Shown: positions 26,789-35,198 of the stretch, piece after piece
Layout of the letters: each line of letters begins with the position of its first letter
Numbering within the stretch: the stretch's first letter is position 1
DNA from: Mycolicibacterium boenickei
GTDB lineage: Bacteria > Actinomycetota > Actinomycetes > Mycobacteriales > Mycobacteriaceae
Direction of reading: 5' to 3'
DNA length: 64,000 nucleotides
Assembly (NCBI RefSeq): GCF_010731295.1
Contig: NZ_AP022579.1
Location: forward strand, 3,472,001 to 3,536,000
Made by a program: the position numbers and the translations under genes
The notes under the pieces: generated by a model
The model's input: the letters and a program-made list of their open reading frames with translations, nothing else
Database searches by the model: none
What the model was told of the DNA's origin: nothing

Positions 26789-27664
26789 TCAGGCTCCTTC
26801 GCGTCGGCCGGCGCCGAACGGCAGCCGGCGATCGATTTCCTGGTGTTCCCAGCTGCCCCGCAGCCAGGTGTGGTTCGGGTCGTCACAGATCAGCCAGGCC
26901 CGGTCGGGGCCGGACCCGGCCATGACGTTGAGGTAGTACATGTGGTGGCCCGGTGCCGCGATCGACGGACCGTGATAGCCGTGTGGCACCAGCACGACGT
27001 CGCCGGTGCGGACTTCCTCCAGCACCTCGATCGGGCGCTCCGGAGTGCCATAGACCCGGTGATAGCCGAATCCTGGTGTACCGGCCGGGCTGTCGTCGAT
27101 CTCGAAGTAGTAGATCTCTTCCAGCTGGGTCTCCATGTCGGTGTTCTCGTCGTGTTTGTGCGCCGGGTAGCTCGACCAGTTGCCGCCCGGGGTGATGACC
27201 TCACAGGCGATCAGCGAGTCGGCCTCGAACGTGGTCGCGGTACCGAAGTTGTGCACCTGGCGACTGCAGTTGCCCGCACCCCGAAGCTCGACGGGGACAT
27301 CGGCGGCGGCGCGCCGCCGGTTCGGAAACGACCGCGTCGCACGAGCACCGCAGATCGCAAAGCGGCCCGCACCGGAGAGCCGGTATTCCTGGCCGATGCC
27401 GAGATAGACCATGTCCGCAGGGCCGTCGAAGACCGAGGATCGCGGGGACAGTGCGAACGTTTCCCCGCCGCACTCCACGGTGCCGCCACCGGCTAACGGA
27501 AGGATCATCACCTCGGTGTCGCCGGTGTGCAGTTCTGCCGACTGGCTGTCATCCAATTCCAGTACCCGCAAGGATGATTCGGCCCACCCGGCGGATTCCG
27601 GGGTGACGTCGACGGTGAACGGCAGTTCGGCGCTGCGGGCCGGGATGTATAGCTTCGAATGCAT
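26789..27664 (-). CDS. iolB: 5-Deoxy-glucuronate isomerase
   Basis: A 291-residue bicupin enzyme (MHSKLYIPA start) that converts 5-deoxy-glucuronate to 5-dehydro-2-deoxy-gluconate. The metal-binding cupin residues appear in YPAHKHDENTDMETQLEEIYYFE and VPHGYHGPSIAAPGHHMYYLN. GAGGTGACG precedes the ATG at 27664. It is tightly spaced (2 bp) behind the aldolase gene and 4 bp before iolD. Confidence 0.93.
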   Translation of the reverse strand: MHSKLYIPARSAELPFTVDVTPESAGWAESSLRVLELDDSQSAELHTGDTEVMILPLAGGGTVECGGETFALSPRSSVFDGPADMVYLGIGQEYRLSGAGRFAICGARATRSFPNRRRAAADVPVELRGAGNCSRQVHNFGTATTFEADSLIACEVITPGGNWSSYPAHKHDENTDMETQLEEIYYFEIDDSPAGTPGFGYHRVYGTPERPIEVLEEVRTGDVVLVPHGYHGPSIAAPGHHMYYLNVMAGSGPDRAWLICDDPNHTWLRGSWEHQEIDRRLPFGAGRREGA

Positions 27665-27666
27665 CG

Positions 27667-28551
27667 TCACCTCACCAACTTCACCGCGGTCGCCACCGCG
27701 GAGCGGACGTCGTCGTCGGGCGGATACAACAGCGTGCGTCCGACGATCAGGCCCCGCACCGACGGCAGGGCCAGCGCTTTCTCCCAGGATGCGAACGCCG
27801 CGTCGGGATCGGTCGGGTCGCCGCCCAGCAGCAGGGTGGGCATGGTGGTCGACTCCATCACCCGATCCATGTCGTCGACGACCGGAAGCTTCATCCAGGT
27901 GTACGCCGAGGTCGAGCCCAGGCCCTGGCTGATGTGTACCGACTTGATCACCGCGTCGGGAGACAGGTCGTTGCGGACCTTGCCGTCGACCCGGCTGGAC
28001 ATGAACGGCTCCAGCATGGCGATCAGGCCGTGTGCGGCGAGCGCGTCGACCGCCTGGGCGCATGACGCCAGCGTGGACACCGTCCCGGGATCGTCGAGGT
28101 CGATGCGGCACAACATCTTTCCGCCGTTCATGCGGGCGGCGGCCGTCGATGCCGCGGTGGCGCCCGTCATCCGGTCGTCGAGCTCGAACGCCGATCCGGC
28201 CAGCCCGCCCCGGTTGAACGAAGAGAACACCACCTTGTCCTCCAACGCGCCGAGCAGCAGCAGGTCGTCGAGGATGTCGGCGGTGGCCAGTACCCCGTCG
28301 ACTCCGGGGTCGGCGAGTGCGGTGCACAGCCGGTCGAGCAGGTCGGTGCGGCTGTTCATCGCGGTGGGCCGGGATCCGACGGCGAGTGCGCCGCGGGCCG
28401 GATGGTCCGCTGCGACGATCATGAGCTTGCCGTCGCCCCGCACGGTGGGACGGGTGGTGCGGTGCTGCCATGCCGCGGCGATCGTGCCGGGCTCGGACGC
28501 CCGCAGTTCGGTGATCGCGGCGTAGTCCGTGCACACGGTCGGTTTAGACAT
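27667..28551 (-). CDS. Cgl0159-type class I aldolase-like protein of the inositol operon
   Basis: A 294-residue (beta/alpha)8-barrel protein resembling the LacD/DhnA aldolases and the corynebacterial Cgl0159 family. Features are MIVAADHPARGALAVG, ILDDLLLLGALEDKVVFSSFNRGGL, TWMKLPVV with a candidate Schiff-base lysine, and LLGGDPTDPDAAF. In the iol operon, between iolC and iolB, it is the natural candidate for cleaving 2-deoxy-5-keto-gluconate 6-phosphate to dihydroxyacetone phosphate and malonate semialdehyde (the IolJ role). Its start lies 8 bp inside the end of iolC, so the two are coupled. Confidence 0.82.
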   Translation of the reverse strand: MSKPTVCTDYAAITELRASEPGTIAAAWQHRTTRPTVRGDGKLMIVAADHPARGALAVGSRPTAMNSRTDLLDRLCTALADPGVDGVLATADILDDLLLLGALEDKVVFSSFNRGGLAGSAFELDDRMTGATAASTAAARMNGGKMLCRIDLDDPGTVSTLASCAQAVDALAAHGLIAMLEPFMSSRVDGKVRNDLSPDAVIKSVHISQGLGSTSAYTWMKLPVVDDMDRVMESTTMPTLLLGGDPTDPDAAFASWEKALALPSVRGLIVGRTLLYPPDDDVRSAVATAVKLVR

Positions 28552-29521
28552 TGACAGCCTCCACGGCGGTTTGTTCGGCGAGGGTGGCCACCTCCACGGC
28601 GGTCGGCATCGCGGTCGAGCATTCGAGCCGGGACGCGACGATGGCCCCGGCGGCGTTGGCGTAGCGCAGGGTCTTCTCCAGCGGCCAGTTGTGCAGCAGA
28701 CCGTGAATCAGGCTGCCGCCGAAGGCATCTCCGGCGCCGAGGCCGTTCACCACGTCGACTTCGTTCGGTAGCACGGTGACCGAACTCTGCTTGGTCTTGC
28801 CCAGCACGCCGCGCGGCCCCTGTTTGACGATGGCCAGCTCCACACCGAGGTCGAGCAGGGCGTCGGCGGCCTTGTGCGGGTTGGCCTCGCCGACCGCGAT
28901 CTCACATTCCTCGCGGTTGCCGACCGCCACCGTGACATGCTGCAGTGCTCGCTGAACCTGTTCGGTGGCCGCGGCCGGGGTATCCCAGAACATCGGCCGG
29001 TAGTCGAGGTCGAGGACGGTCAGCGGTGCTCGCCCTCGAATCTCCCAGGCGGCAAAATGCGCTGCGCGGCTGGGTTCTTCGGACAACCCGGTGACCGTCG
29101 ACCAGTACAACCGGGCGCTGCGCACGGCTTCGGCGTCGATCTCGTCGGGGCTGATCTGCAGGTCCGGGGCCGAGGGTTTGCGGTAGAAGTACAGCGGGAA
29201 ATCGTCGGGCGGGAAGATCTCGCAGAACGTTACCGGCGTGGGGAACTCGCCGTGGGTGGTGACGAAGCGGTTGTCGACGCCAAGAGTCGCGAGTTCGTTG
29301 CGCACGTACCGGCCGAACGGATCGTCCCCGACCCCTGAGATCAGTGCGCTGCGGTTGCCCAGACGCGCTCCTGCGACCGCGACATTCGCGGCGCTGCCGC
29401 CCAGGAACTTGCCGAACGACGTGACCTCCTCGAGGCCCACGCCGATCTGCAGGGGATAGACGTCGACTCCGCTGCGCCCGATGGCAAGGACATCAAATGC
29501 CTTGTTGGCGGTATCTGTCAC
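28544..29521 (-). CDS. iolC: 5-Dehydro-2-deoxygluconokinase (PfkB family)
   Basis: A 325-residue ribokinase-type enzyme that phosphorylates 5-dehydro-2-deoxy-gluconate. It shows the N-terminal GRSGVDVYPLQIG, the GGSAANVAVAGARLG substrate motif and the catalytic NGLGAGDAFGG near the C-terminus. GTG 29521 (VTDTANKAFDVLAIG) has GGGAG at about 7 nt and starts right before the conserved domain; a longer in-frame start would include the promoter region. It is the first gene of the seven-gene iol operon, behind the shared operator with the GntR gene. Confidence 0.92.
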   Translation of the reverse strand: MTDTANKAFDVLAIGRSGVDVYPLQIGVGLEEVTSFGKFLGGSAANVAVAGARLGNRSALISGVGDDPFGRYVRNELATLGVDNRFVTTHGEFPTPVTFCEIFPPDDFPLYFYRKPSAPDLQISPDEIDAEAVRSARLYWSTVTGLSEEPSRAAHFAAWEIRGRAPLTVLDLDYRPMFWDTPAAATEQVQRALQHVTVAVGNREECEIAVGEANPHKAADALLDLGVELAIVKQGPRGVLGKTKQSSVTVLPNEVDVVNGLGAGDAFGGSLIHGLLHNWPLEKTLRYANAAGAIVASRLECSTAMPTAVEVATLAEQTAVEAVNV

Positions 29522-29622
29522 GGTTGACTCCCGAATGCGGTGCGTATGCGAGTAGGCATGAATTCGAGCGGTGGCGAGTGCTGCGCTCTCGTTGTCGAGC
29601 GTGCGCTCCGTCACGCGCTCAT

Positions 29623-29644
29623 GTCAAGACTTTGTTCGGACATT
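29623..29644 (-). promoter_or_regulatory. iolC promoter element: operator plus -35, copy 1
   Basis: On the minus strand the 22-bp element consists of AA followed by TGTCCGAACAAAGTCTTGAC. It is identical to the element before the ABC importer. It contains the quasi-palindrome TGTCCGAACA (TGTYCGRACA) directly upstream of a TTGACA -35 box; CACGCT 18 bp further is a possible -10. It is also just upstream of the GntR gene's own -10 candidate (TACGCT at 29668-29673). It is the likely operator of the adjacent GntR regulator. Confidence 0.8.
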
Positions 29645-29727
29645 CTTACTTTCAGTCATTAGGCAGGTACGCTGAGAATCCGCACCGCGCAAGCCCGGCG
29701 TGGACCACACGAGGATCGGAGCGAGAG

Positions 29728-30465
29728 TTGACCCCGACGCTGTCCGTCGAGCTCGACCGTTCGAGCCCGGTGCCGTTGTACTTCCAGGTAGCCCAGGTCT
29801 TCGAGAAGGCGATCCTGGACGGACAGCTCAAGCCGGGGGACCGGTTCGAGAACGAGCTCGCTCTGGCCAGCCGGCTCAACCTGTCTCGGCCGACCACTCG
29901 GCGCGCCATTCAGGAACTCGTCGACAAGGGTCTGCTGGTTCGCAAGCGCGGCGTCGGCACGCAGGTGGTCCAGACCCCGGTGCACCGCCCCGTGGAGCTG
30001 ACCAGTTTGTACGACGATCTGGCCCGCGCGGGGCAGGAACCGGCCACCAAGGTGCTCGAGTACTCGATCGGGCCGGCTTCCGACGAGGTCGCCGGATGGT
30101 TGAATCTCCCGCCCGGCAGCGAGGTTGCCACGATGCGCCGCCTGCGCACGTCGAATGGCCAGCCGTTGGCCGTGATGACTAACTATCTGCCCGCTGCTCT
30201 GGCGCCCGACGAGGAACAGTTGGAACAGTCGGGCCTGTACCGGTCCCTTCGTTCGCGGGGTGTCCACATCAGGCTGGCTCGGCAGCGGATCGGGGCCAGG
30301 GCGGCCAGTCGGGACGAGGCGCGCCTGCTCGACGAGAAGCCGAAGGCCCCGCTGTTGGTGATGGAGCGGACGGCGTTCGACGATTCGGGCCGCATCGTGG
30401 AGTACGGAAGTCACGTCTACCGCGCCTCGCGCTACTACTTCGACACCACCCTCGTGGACCGCTAG
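29728..30465 (+). CDS. GntR/HutC-family repressor of inositol genes (IolR-like)
   Basis: A 245-residue regulator with an N-terminal GntR winged helix (residues about 8-75: PLYFQVAQVFEKAILDGQLKPGDRFENELALASRLNLSRPTTRRAI) and a C-terminal UTRA ligand domain (about 95-235). The TTG at 29728 is chosen because GGAGCGAGAG is directly upstream and translation begins just before the DNA-binding domain. It is divergent to iolC and upstream of the importer operon; both are preceded by the same 22-bp element. This is the arrangement of IolR in Corynebacterium, which releases DNA when inositol is present. Confidence 0.87.
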   Translation: MTPTLSVELDRSSPVPLYFQVAQVFEKAILDGQLKPGDRFENELALASRLNLSRPTTRRAIQELVDKGLLVRKRGVGTQVVQTPVHRPVELTSLYDDLARAGQEPATKVLEYSIGPASDEVAGWLNLPPGSEVATMRRLRTSNGQPLAVMTNYLPAALAPDEEQLEQSGLYRSLRSRGVHIRLARQRIGARAASRDEARLLDEKPKAPLLVMERTAFDDSGRIVEYGSHVYRASRYYFDTTLVDR

Positions 30466-30514
30466 ATACCACTGAAACCGTTCTATCCCTGCATGTTTCG
30501 CCATCGATTGGCCG

Positions 30515-30549
30515 CGCGGCACCGGTGCTCCGGTGCCGCGTTCGCGTTT
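30515..30549 (+). terminator. Rho-independent terminator of the GntR gene
   Basis: CGCGGCACCGG (30515-30525), loop TGCT and CCGGTGCCGCG (30530-30540) form a perfect 11-bp stem followed by a short T-rich stretch. It separates the regulator from the importer promoter. Confidence 0.85.
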
Positions 30550-30562
30550 GATATGCAGTCCT

Positions 30563-30584
30563 AATGTCCGAACAAAGTCTTGAC
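30563..30584 (+). promoter_or_regulatory. Importer promoter element: operator plus -35, copy 2
   Basis: Same 22 bp as copy 1, here on the plus strand and pointing to the ABC importer, with TTGAC as the -35 box. The -10 region (TATTAC or TTACAT near 30601-30608) is imperfect. The conserved register of operator and -35 suggests repression by blocking RNA polymerase. Confidence 0.8.
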
Positions 30585-30591
30585 TTTCGAA

Positions 30592-30607
30592 TGTGAGCGG
30601 TATTACA
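30592..30607 (+). promoter_or_regulatory. CRP-like palindrome overlapping the importer promoter
   Basis: TGTGAGCGGTATTACA matches TGTGA-N6-TCACA with one mismatch (TTACA). It sits over the presumed -10 region, so if bound it would repress; it may be coincidental. Confidence 0.3.
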
Positions 30608-30680
30608 TCGACTGCGAGGCCGTGTCGCTTGTCAGTCAGACGCATGAGCACCGCGGCGACGTCGATGGCAAGGAGAAACA

Positions 30681-31667
30681 ATGAGGTTCAGTCGGCTCGC
30701 GGTGATAGCTGCGGCGGGTGTGCTGGTGATGGGCGCCGCGGCGTGCTCCAGCACCGGTGGAAAGCCGCGCGGCAACGGTGGCGGAATGGGCGGCGGCACC
30801 GTCGACACCCCCCGGGCCACCATCGCGATGATCACCCACGAGGTGCCGGGTGACTCCTTCTGGGACCTGGTCCGGAAGGGCGCCGAGACCGCGGCGAAGA
30901 AGGACAACATCGAGCTGCGCTACTCCTCCGACCCCGAGGCGCCCAATCAGGCCAACCTGGTCCAGACGGCCGTGGACAGCGGCGTGCAGGGCATCGCGGT
31001 GACGCTGGCCAAGCCGGACGCCATGAAGGCGGCCATCGAAAACGCCACGGGCAAAGGCATTCCCACGGTCGCGTTCAACGCCGGTCTCGATGCCTGGCAG
31101 AAGATCGGCGTCAAGGAGTACTTCGGTCAGGACGGCTACATCGCCGGACAGGAAGCCGGCCGGCGGCTCACCGAAGAAGGCGCCAAGAAGGTGCTGTGCG
31201 TGATCCAGGAACAAGGCCACGTCGACCTGGAGGCCCGCTGCGCCGGCGTCAAGAACACCTTCCCGGCGACCGAAACGCTCAACGTCAACGGCAAGGACAT
31301 GCCGTCGGTCGAGTCGACCATCACCGCCAAGCTGCAGCAGGACCGGTCGATCGACTACGTCGTGACGCTCGGCGCGCCGTTCGCGCCGACCGCGGTGCAG
31401 TCGGTCCGCAACTCCGGCAGCTCGGCCAAGGTCGGCACGTTCGACACCAATGCCGCACTGGTCGACGCGATCAAGAACGGTGACGTCCAATGGGCCGTCG
31501 ACCAGCAACCGTTCCTGCAGGGCTACCTCGCCGTCGACTCACTGTGGCTCTACCTCAACAACGGCAACGTCATCGGCGGCAATCAGCCGACACTGACCGG
31601 TCCGTCGTTCATCGACAAGACGAACATCGACTCGGTCGCCGAGTACGCGAAGAACGGGACGCGCTAG
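30681..31667 (+). CDS. Inositol-type sugar ABC importer, substrate-binding lipoprotein
   Basis: A 328-residue periplasmic-binding-protein family (type 1, ribose/galactose type) lipoprotein. The signal peptide ends in a lipobox (GAAAC, Cys22), followed by a Gly/Pro linker and the binding domain starting ATIAMITHEVPGDSFWDLVRKGAE. GGCAAGGAGAAACA gives a strong ribosome site. It heads the operon with permease and ATPase genes and shares the iol operator, so myo-inositol is the likely ligand. Confidence 0.88.
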   Translation: MRFSRLAVIAAAGVLVMGAAACSSTGGKPRGNGGGMGGGTVDTPRATIAMITHEVPGDSFWDLVRKGAETAAKKDNIELRYSSDPEAPNQANLVQTAVDSGVQGIAVTLAKPDAMKAAIENATGKGIPTVAFNAGLDAWQKIGVKEYFGQDGYIAGQEAGRRLTEEGAKKVLCVIQEQGHVDLEARCAGVKNTFPATETLNVNGKDMPSVESTITAKLQQDRSIDYVVTLGAPFAPTAVQSVRNSGSSAKVGTFDTNAALVDAIKNGDVQWAVDQQPFLQGYLAVDSLWLYLNNGNVIGGNQPTLTGPSFIDKTNIDSVAEYAKNGTR

Positions 31668-31669
31668 AC

Positions 31670-32728
31670 ATGAGTACCCAGGCAGACCTCAATCTGGAAA
31701 CACACAAGGTCATCCGCGATGAGCGGGTCAAGGAACAGAACAAGCTGCAGCGCTTGCTGATTCGCCCCGAGATGGGTGCGGCGATCGGTGCGATCGGCAT
31801 CTTCGTACTGTTCCTGATCGTCGCCCCGCCCTTCCGGACCCCGGAAGCCCTTGCCACGGTGCTCTACGCCAGTTCGACAATCGGCATCATGGCCGTCGGG
31901 GTGGGCGTGCTGATGATCGGCGGTGAGTTCGACCTGTCCTCAGGCGTCGCCGTCACCACCGCATCGCTGTCCGCCTCGATGCTGTCCTACAACCTGCACC
32001 TGAATCTGTGGACGGGCGCCGTCCTCGCGCTGGTGATGGCGCTGGCCGTCGGCTTCTTCAACGGCTACATGGTGATGAAGACCAAGATCCCGTCGTTCCT
32101 CATCACACTGAGCACCTTCTTCATGCTGGCGGGCATCAACCTCGCGGTCACCAAGCTGCTGTCCGGCCAGGTCGCCACCCCGAGCGTGTCGGACATGGAG
32201 GGATTCGATTCCGGCCGAGCAGTATTCGCCTCGTCGTTCAACATCCTCGGGGTGTCGGTGCGCGTCACCGTGTTGTGGTGGATCCTGTTCGTCGTCATCG
32301 CCACCTACGTGCTGTTCAAGACCAAGATCGGCAACTGGATCTTCGCCGTAGGAGGTAACCAGGACAGCGCCCGCGCCGTCGGTGTTCCGGTGATGAAGGT
32401 GAAGATCGGCCTGTTCATGGTGGTCAGCTTCTGCGCCTGGTTCGTCGGCATGCACCTGCTGTTCGCGTTCAACACCGTGCAGTCCGGCCAGGGAATCGGC
32501 AACGAATTCTTCTACATCATCGCCGCGGTGGTCGGCGGATGCCTGCTCACCGGTGGCTACGGCACCGCGATCGGAACCCTGATCGGTGCCTTCATCTTCG
32601 GCATGACCAACCAGGGCATCGTCTACGCCGGGTGGAACCCGGACTGGTTCAAGTTCTTCCTCGGCGGGATGCTGCTGTTCGCGGTGATCGCCAACAACGT
32701 CGTCCGTAACTACGCAGCGAAAAGGTAA
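31670..32728 (+). CDS. Inositol-type sugar ABC importer, permease
   Basis: A 352-residue membrane protein of the ribose/AraH permease family with 8-10 hydrophobic segments from residue about 38. Family marks are VGVLMIGGEFDLSSG, TKIPSFLITLSTFFMLAG and the cytoplasmic EAA-like loop GNWIFAVGGNQDSARAVGVPV. The gene starts 2 bp after the binding-protein stop. It should form the membrane channel as a homodimer. Confidence 0.9.
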   Translation: MSTQADLNLETHKVIRDERVKEQNKLQRLLIRPEMGAAIGAIGIFVLFLIVAPPFRTPEALATVLYASSTIGIMAVGVGVLMIGGEFDLSSGVAVTTASLSASMLSYNLHLNLWTGAVLALVMALAVGFFNGYMVMKTKIPSFLITLSTFFMLAGINLAVTKLLSGQVATPSVSDMEGFDSGRAVFASSFNILGVSVRVTVLWWILFVVIATYVLFKTKIGNWIFAVGGNQDSARAVGVPVMKVKIGLFMVVSFCAWFVGMHLLFAFNTVQSGQGIGNEFFYIIAAVVGGCLLTGGYGTAIGTLIGAFIFGMTNQGIVYAGWNPDWFKFFLGGMLLFAVIANNVVRNYAAKR

Positions 32729-32732
32729 GTAG

Positions 32733-33548
32733 ATGAGCACAACTGCTGAAGCCCCGATCGCGGAGACCCCGTCGGGCGGCGCGGTGCCGCTCGTCGAACT
32801 CAAACACGTCGGCAAGAGCTACGGAAACATCATCGCGCTCAAGGACATCAACCTGCGAGTGGGTGCCGGCGAGGTGACGGGCGTGCTCGGCGACAACGGT
32901 GCGGGCAAGTCCACGTTGATCAAGATCATCGCGGGTCTGCACAAACCCACGGAGGGGGAGTTGCTGATCGACGGCACGCCCACCGTGTTCGACTCGCCCA
33001 AGGACTCGCTCAAGGCCGGAATCGCGACGGTGTACCAGGACCTGGCGGTGGTCTCGCTGATGCCCGTGTGGCGCAACTTCTTTCTCGGAAACGAGTTGCG
33101 CAAGAAGGGCATCCTGCCGTCGCTGGATATTTCCGCGATGCGCGCGACCACCATTTCCGAGCTGCACAAGATGGGTATCGACCTGCCCGATGTCGACGCG
33201 CCGATCGGCTCGCTGTCAGGTGGCCAGCGTCAGTGTGTGGCGATCGCGCGGGCGATCTTCTTCGGGGCCCGGGTGCTGATCCTCGACGAGCCGACGGCGG
33301 CTCTCGGCGTCAAGCAGTCCGGCATGGTGCTGCGCTACATCACGGCTGCCAAGGAACAGGGGTTCGGCGTCATCTTCATCACCCACAACCCGCACCACGC
33401 GCACATGGTGGGTGACCACTTCGTGCTGCTGAACCGTGGACGGCAGAAACTGGACTGCACCTACGACGAGATCTCGCTGGAAACCCTGACCCAGGAGATG
33501 GCCGGCGGCAACGAACTCGAGGCGCTCAGCCACGAACTCCGCCGCTAG
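32733..33548 (+). CDS. Inositol-type sugar ABC importer, ATPase (single domain)
   Basis: A 271-residue ABC ATPase with Walker A GDNGAGKST (from Gly53), signature LSGGQ (from Leu161) and Walker B LILDEPTAALG. Most carbohydrate importers of this class have a fused double ATPase of about 500 residues; this one has a single domain like FrcA, so it must dimerise. AAAAGGTAAGTAG precedes the ATG, 4 bp after the permease stop. Confidence 0.9.
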   Translation: MSTTAEAPIAETPSGGAVPLVELKHVGKSYGNIIALKDINLRVGAGEVTGVLGDNGAGKSTLIKIIAGLHKPTEGELLIDGTPTVFDSPKDSLKAGIATVYQDLAVVSLMPVWRNFFLGNELRKKGILPSLDISAMRATTISELHKMGIDLPDVDAPIGSLSGGQRQCVAIARAIFFGARVLILDEPTAALGVKQSGMVLRYITAAKEQGFGVIFITHNPHHAHMVGDHFVLLNRGRQKLDCTYDEISLETLTQEMAGGNELEALSHELRR

Positions 33549-33558
33549 CTTCTGCTCG

Positions 33559-33578
33559 GCGAGCGTGCGTGTCTGCTG
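33559..33578 (+). repeat. Short intergenic repeat, copy 1
   Basis: GCGAGCGTGCGTGTCTGCTG lies between the ATPase gene and the convergent nitroreductase-like gene. It is 18/20 identical to a copy on the minus strand at 36323-36342, also between genes. Confidence 0.55.
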
Positions 33579-33582
33579 AAAC

Positions 33583-34092
33583 TCACCGGCGCGTCAGCGC
33601 GAACACCCGCAGGTCGCGGTCGGTGCGGGTCTGGTAGGCCCGGTACATCGGGTAGGCGAGAAACCGCTGTAGAGCCGCGTCCCGTTCGCCGTCCGCCAGC
33701 AACGTCGCTGTGACCGGGATGTCTTGCCCGGCCATCGATATCGAGGCCTGTGGTTCGGCCACCAGATTGGTCGACCACGACGGATGATGCTGCTGGCCGA
33801 AGTTGCTACCCATCACCAGGAGGCGGTCGCCTTCGTGGACGTAGCTGAGCACAGAGGTGCGCGGCAGGCCGGATTTCCGACCGGTGGTAGTCAAGAGCAG
33901 TTCGGGCATCGACAACGGACCGAACAACGAGAAGCGGCCCTTGGTGCGGTTGACCACGCGTTCGTCGAACGGGACGATCGCGCGGATCACCTTCGAACCG
34001 AACGGGGATGCGGCGAACGCGAACACCGGCTTGAACAACGGCGAGATGTCGTCACGCCCCCATTTGCCGTGTGGGAAGGATGCCTCGGACAT
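33583..34092 (-). CDS. Deazaflavin (F420)-dependent nitroreductase-family protein
   Basis: A 169-residue protein of the Ddn/Rv3547-type split beta-barrel family. Typical segments are PELLLTTTGRKSGLPRTSVLSYVHEGDRLLVMGSNFG and HPSWSTNLVAEPQASISM, which bind F420 in relatives. Members reduce quinones or nitro compounds. The ATG at 34092 (MSEASFPHGKWG) begins at the usual family N-terminus; the longer frame overlaps the AraC gene. It is 40 bp from the AraC gene stop on the same strand. Confidence 0.85.
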   Translation of the reverse strand: MSEASFPHGKWGRDDISPLFKPVFAFAASPFGSKVIRAIVPFDERVVNRTKGRFSLFGPLSMPELLLTTTGRKSGLPRTSVLSYVHEGDRLLVMGSNFGQQHHPSWSTNLVAEPQASISMAGQDIPVTATLLADGERDAALQRFLAYPMYRAYQTRTDRDLRVFALTRR

Positions 34093-34132
34093 CCCGCCAT
34101 TGTGCGCGGGCCGGCCGGGTGGCGCGACGGAA

Positions 34133-35047
34133 TCACAGCAAGCGCGTCGGTTCTTCCGATGGCCCGGCCGTGCGCAGCCGCGCTGCGTCCTGGCCCGGAG
34201 GTGCACCGAACATCCGGCGGTATTCGCGGTTGAACTGAGAGGGGCTGTCATAGCCCACCCGGTGGCCGATCCCGGCCACGTCGCCGAAATCGGCCAGAAG
34301 CAGGGATCGGGCTTGCTGCAACTGGATTCGCTTCTGAAACTGCAACGGACTCATGGCAGTCACTGCGCGGAACTGCCGGTGAAAAGCAGACACGCTCATG
34401 CCGGACATCTTGGCGAGTTCCTCTACCCGGACGGGCTCGGCGAAGTTGTCCCGCATCCAGGCGATCGCCCGGTTGATGTGGGACAGATGGCTGTCGGCCA
34501 GGGCGATCTGACGCACTGTGGCACCATGCCTGCCGGTCAGCACTCGCCACAGGATCTCCTGTTCGATCAGCGGTGCGAGTACCGGGGCATCCGCGGGACG
34601 CTCGAGCAGACGCAGCAGCCGGGCGACGGCGTCGAGCAGGTCCGCGTCGGCATCACCCGTGGCGATCGCCGGGGCGGCTGCCCGCGACCAGGATTCGGCA
34701 GGCGCCTGCAGCGTCAGCGCCGCCAAGGTCGCGGGGTGCAACACCAATCCCATCGCCAGCGACGGATGCGTCGCCGTGGTGTCCAGATAGTGGCCCGTGA
34801 CGGGCAGGCTCGCGGCCACGATCAGATACTGCCCTGCGCGGTATTCGAATACCGCGTCACCGAGCAGCAGCTGTTTGCCGCCTTGGGCCATGACGACCAG
34901 CAGGGGTTCTGTCAGCGAGTAGTCCGGGCTCTGCGGGCCGGCGACCTTCGACAGCAGCAGGCCGTCGATGTCCGTACTCAAGTCGGGGCGGGCGTGCACG
35001 TCGATCAACCGGCGTATCTCGGCGAGTGAATCGGATGCGGTGCGCAT
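34133..35047 (-). CDS. AraC-family transcriptional regulator
   Basis: A 304-residue regulator with an N-terminal cupin-like AraC_N domain (residues about 20-175) and a C-terminal double helix-turn-helix (about 195-290: VEELAKMSGMSVSAFHRQFRAVTAMSPLQFQKRIQLQQARSLL). The ATG at 35047 is preferred; a TTG start 16 codons upstream is possible. It is divergent from the aldo-keto reductase gene, so it probably controls that gene; AraC_N proteins of this kind are often paired with oxidoreductases. Confidence 0.87.
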   Translation of the reverse strand: MRTASDSLAEIRRLIDVHARPDLSTDIDGLLLSKVAGPQSPDYSLTEPLLVVMAQGGKQLLLGDAVFEYRAGQYLIVAASLPVTGHYLDTTATHPSLAMGLVLHPATLAALTLQAPAESWSRAAAPAIATGDADADLLDAVARLLRLLERPADAPVLAPLIEQEILWRVLTGRHGATVRQIALADSHLSHINRAIAWMRDNFAEPVRVEELAKMSGMSVSAFHRQFRAVTAMSPLQFQKRIQLQQARSLLLADFGDVAGIGHRVGYDSPSQFNREYRRMFGAPPGQDAARLRTAGPSEEPTRLL

Positions 35048-35198
35048 GACATCACCCAACCATCCGTGGTCGCAGCAATAGTCAGATAGACGCAAGTTGA
35101 GCAGGATTGTGCAAGAACGGGCGACGATCGATCTACCGCTGCTGCGGGCGTGAAGCTTCGATGGGGATATCCAATTCTTCTACCCAAGGAGCAATTCC

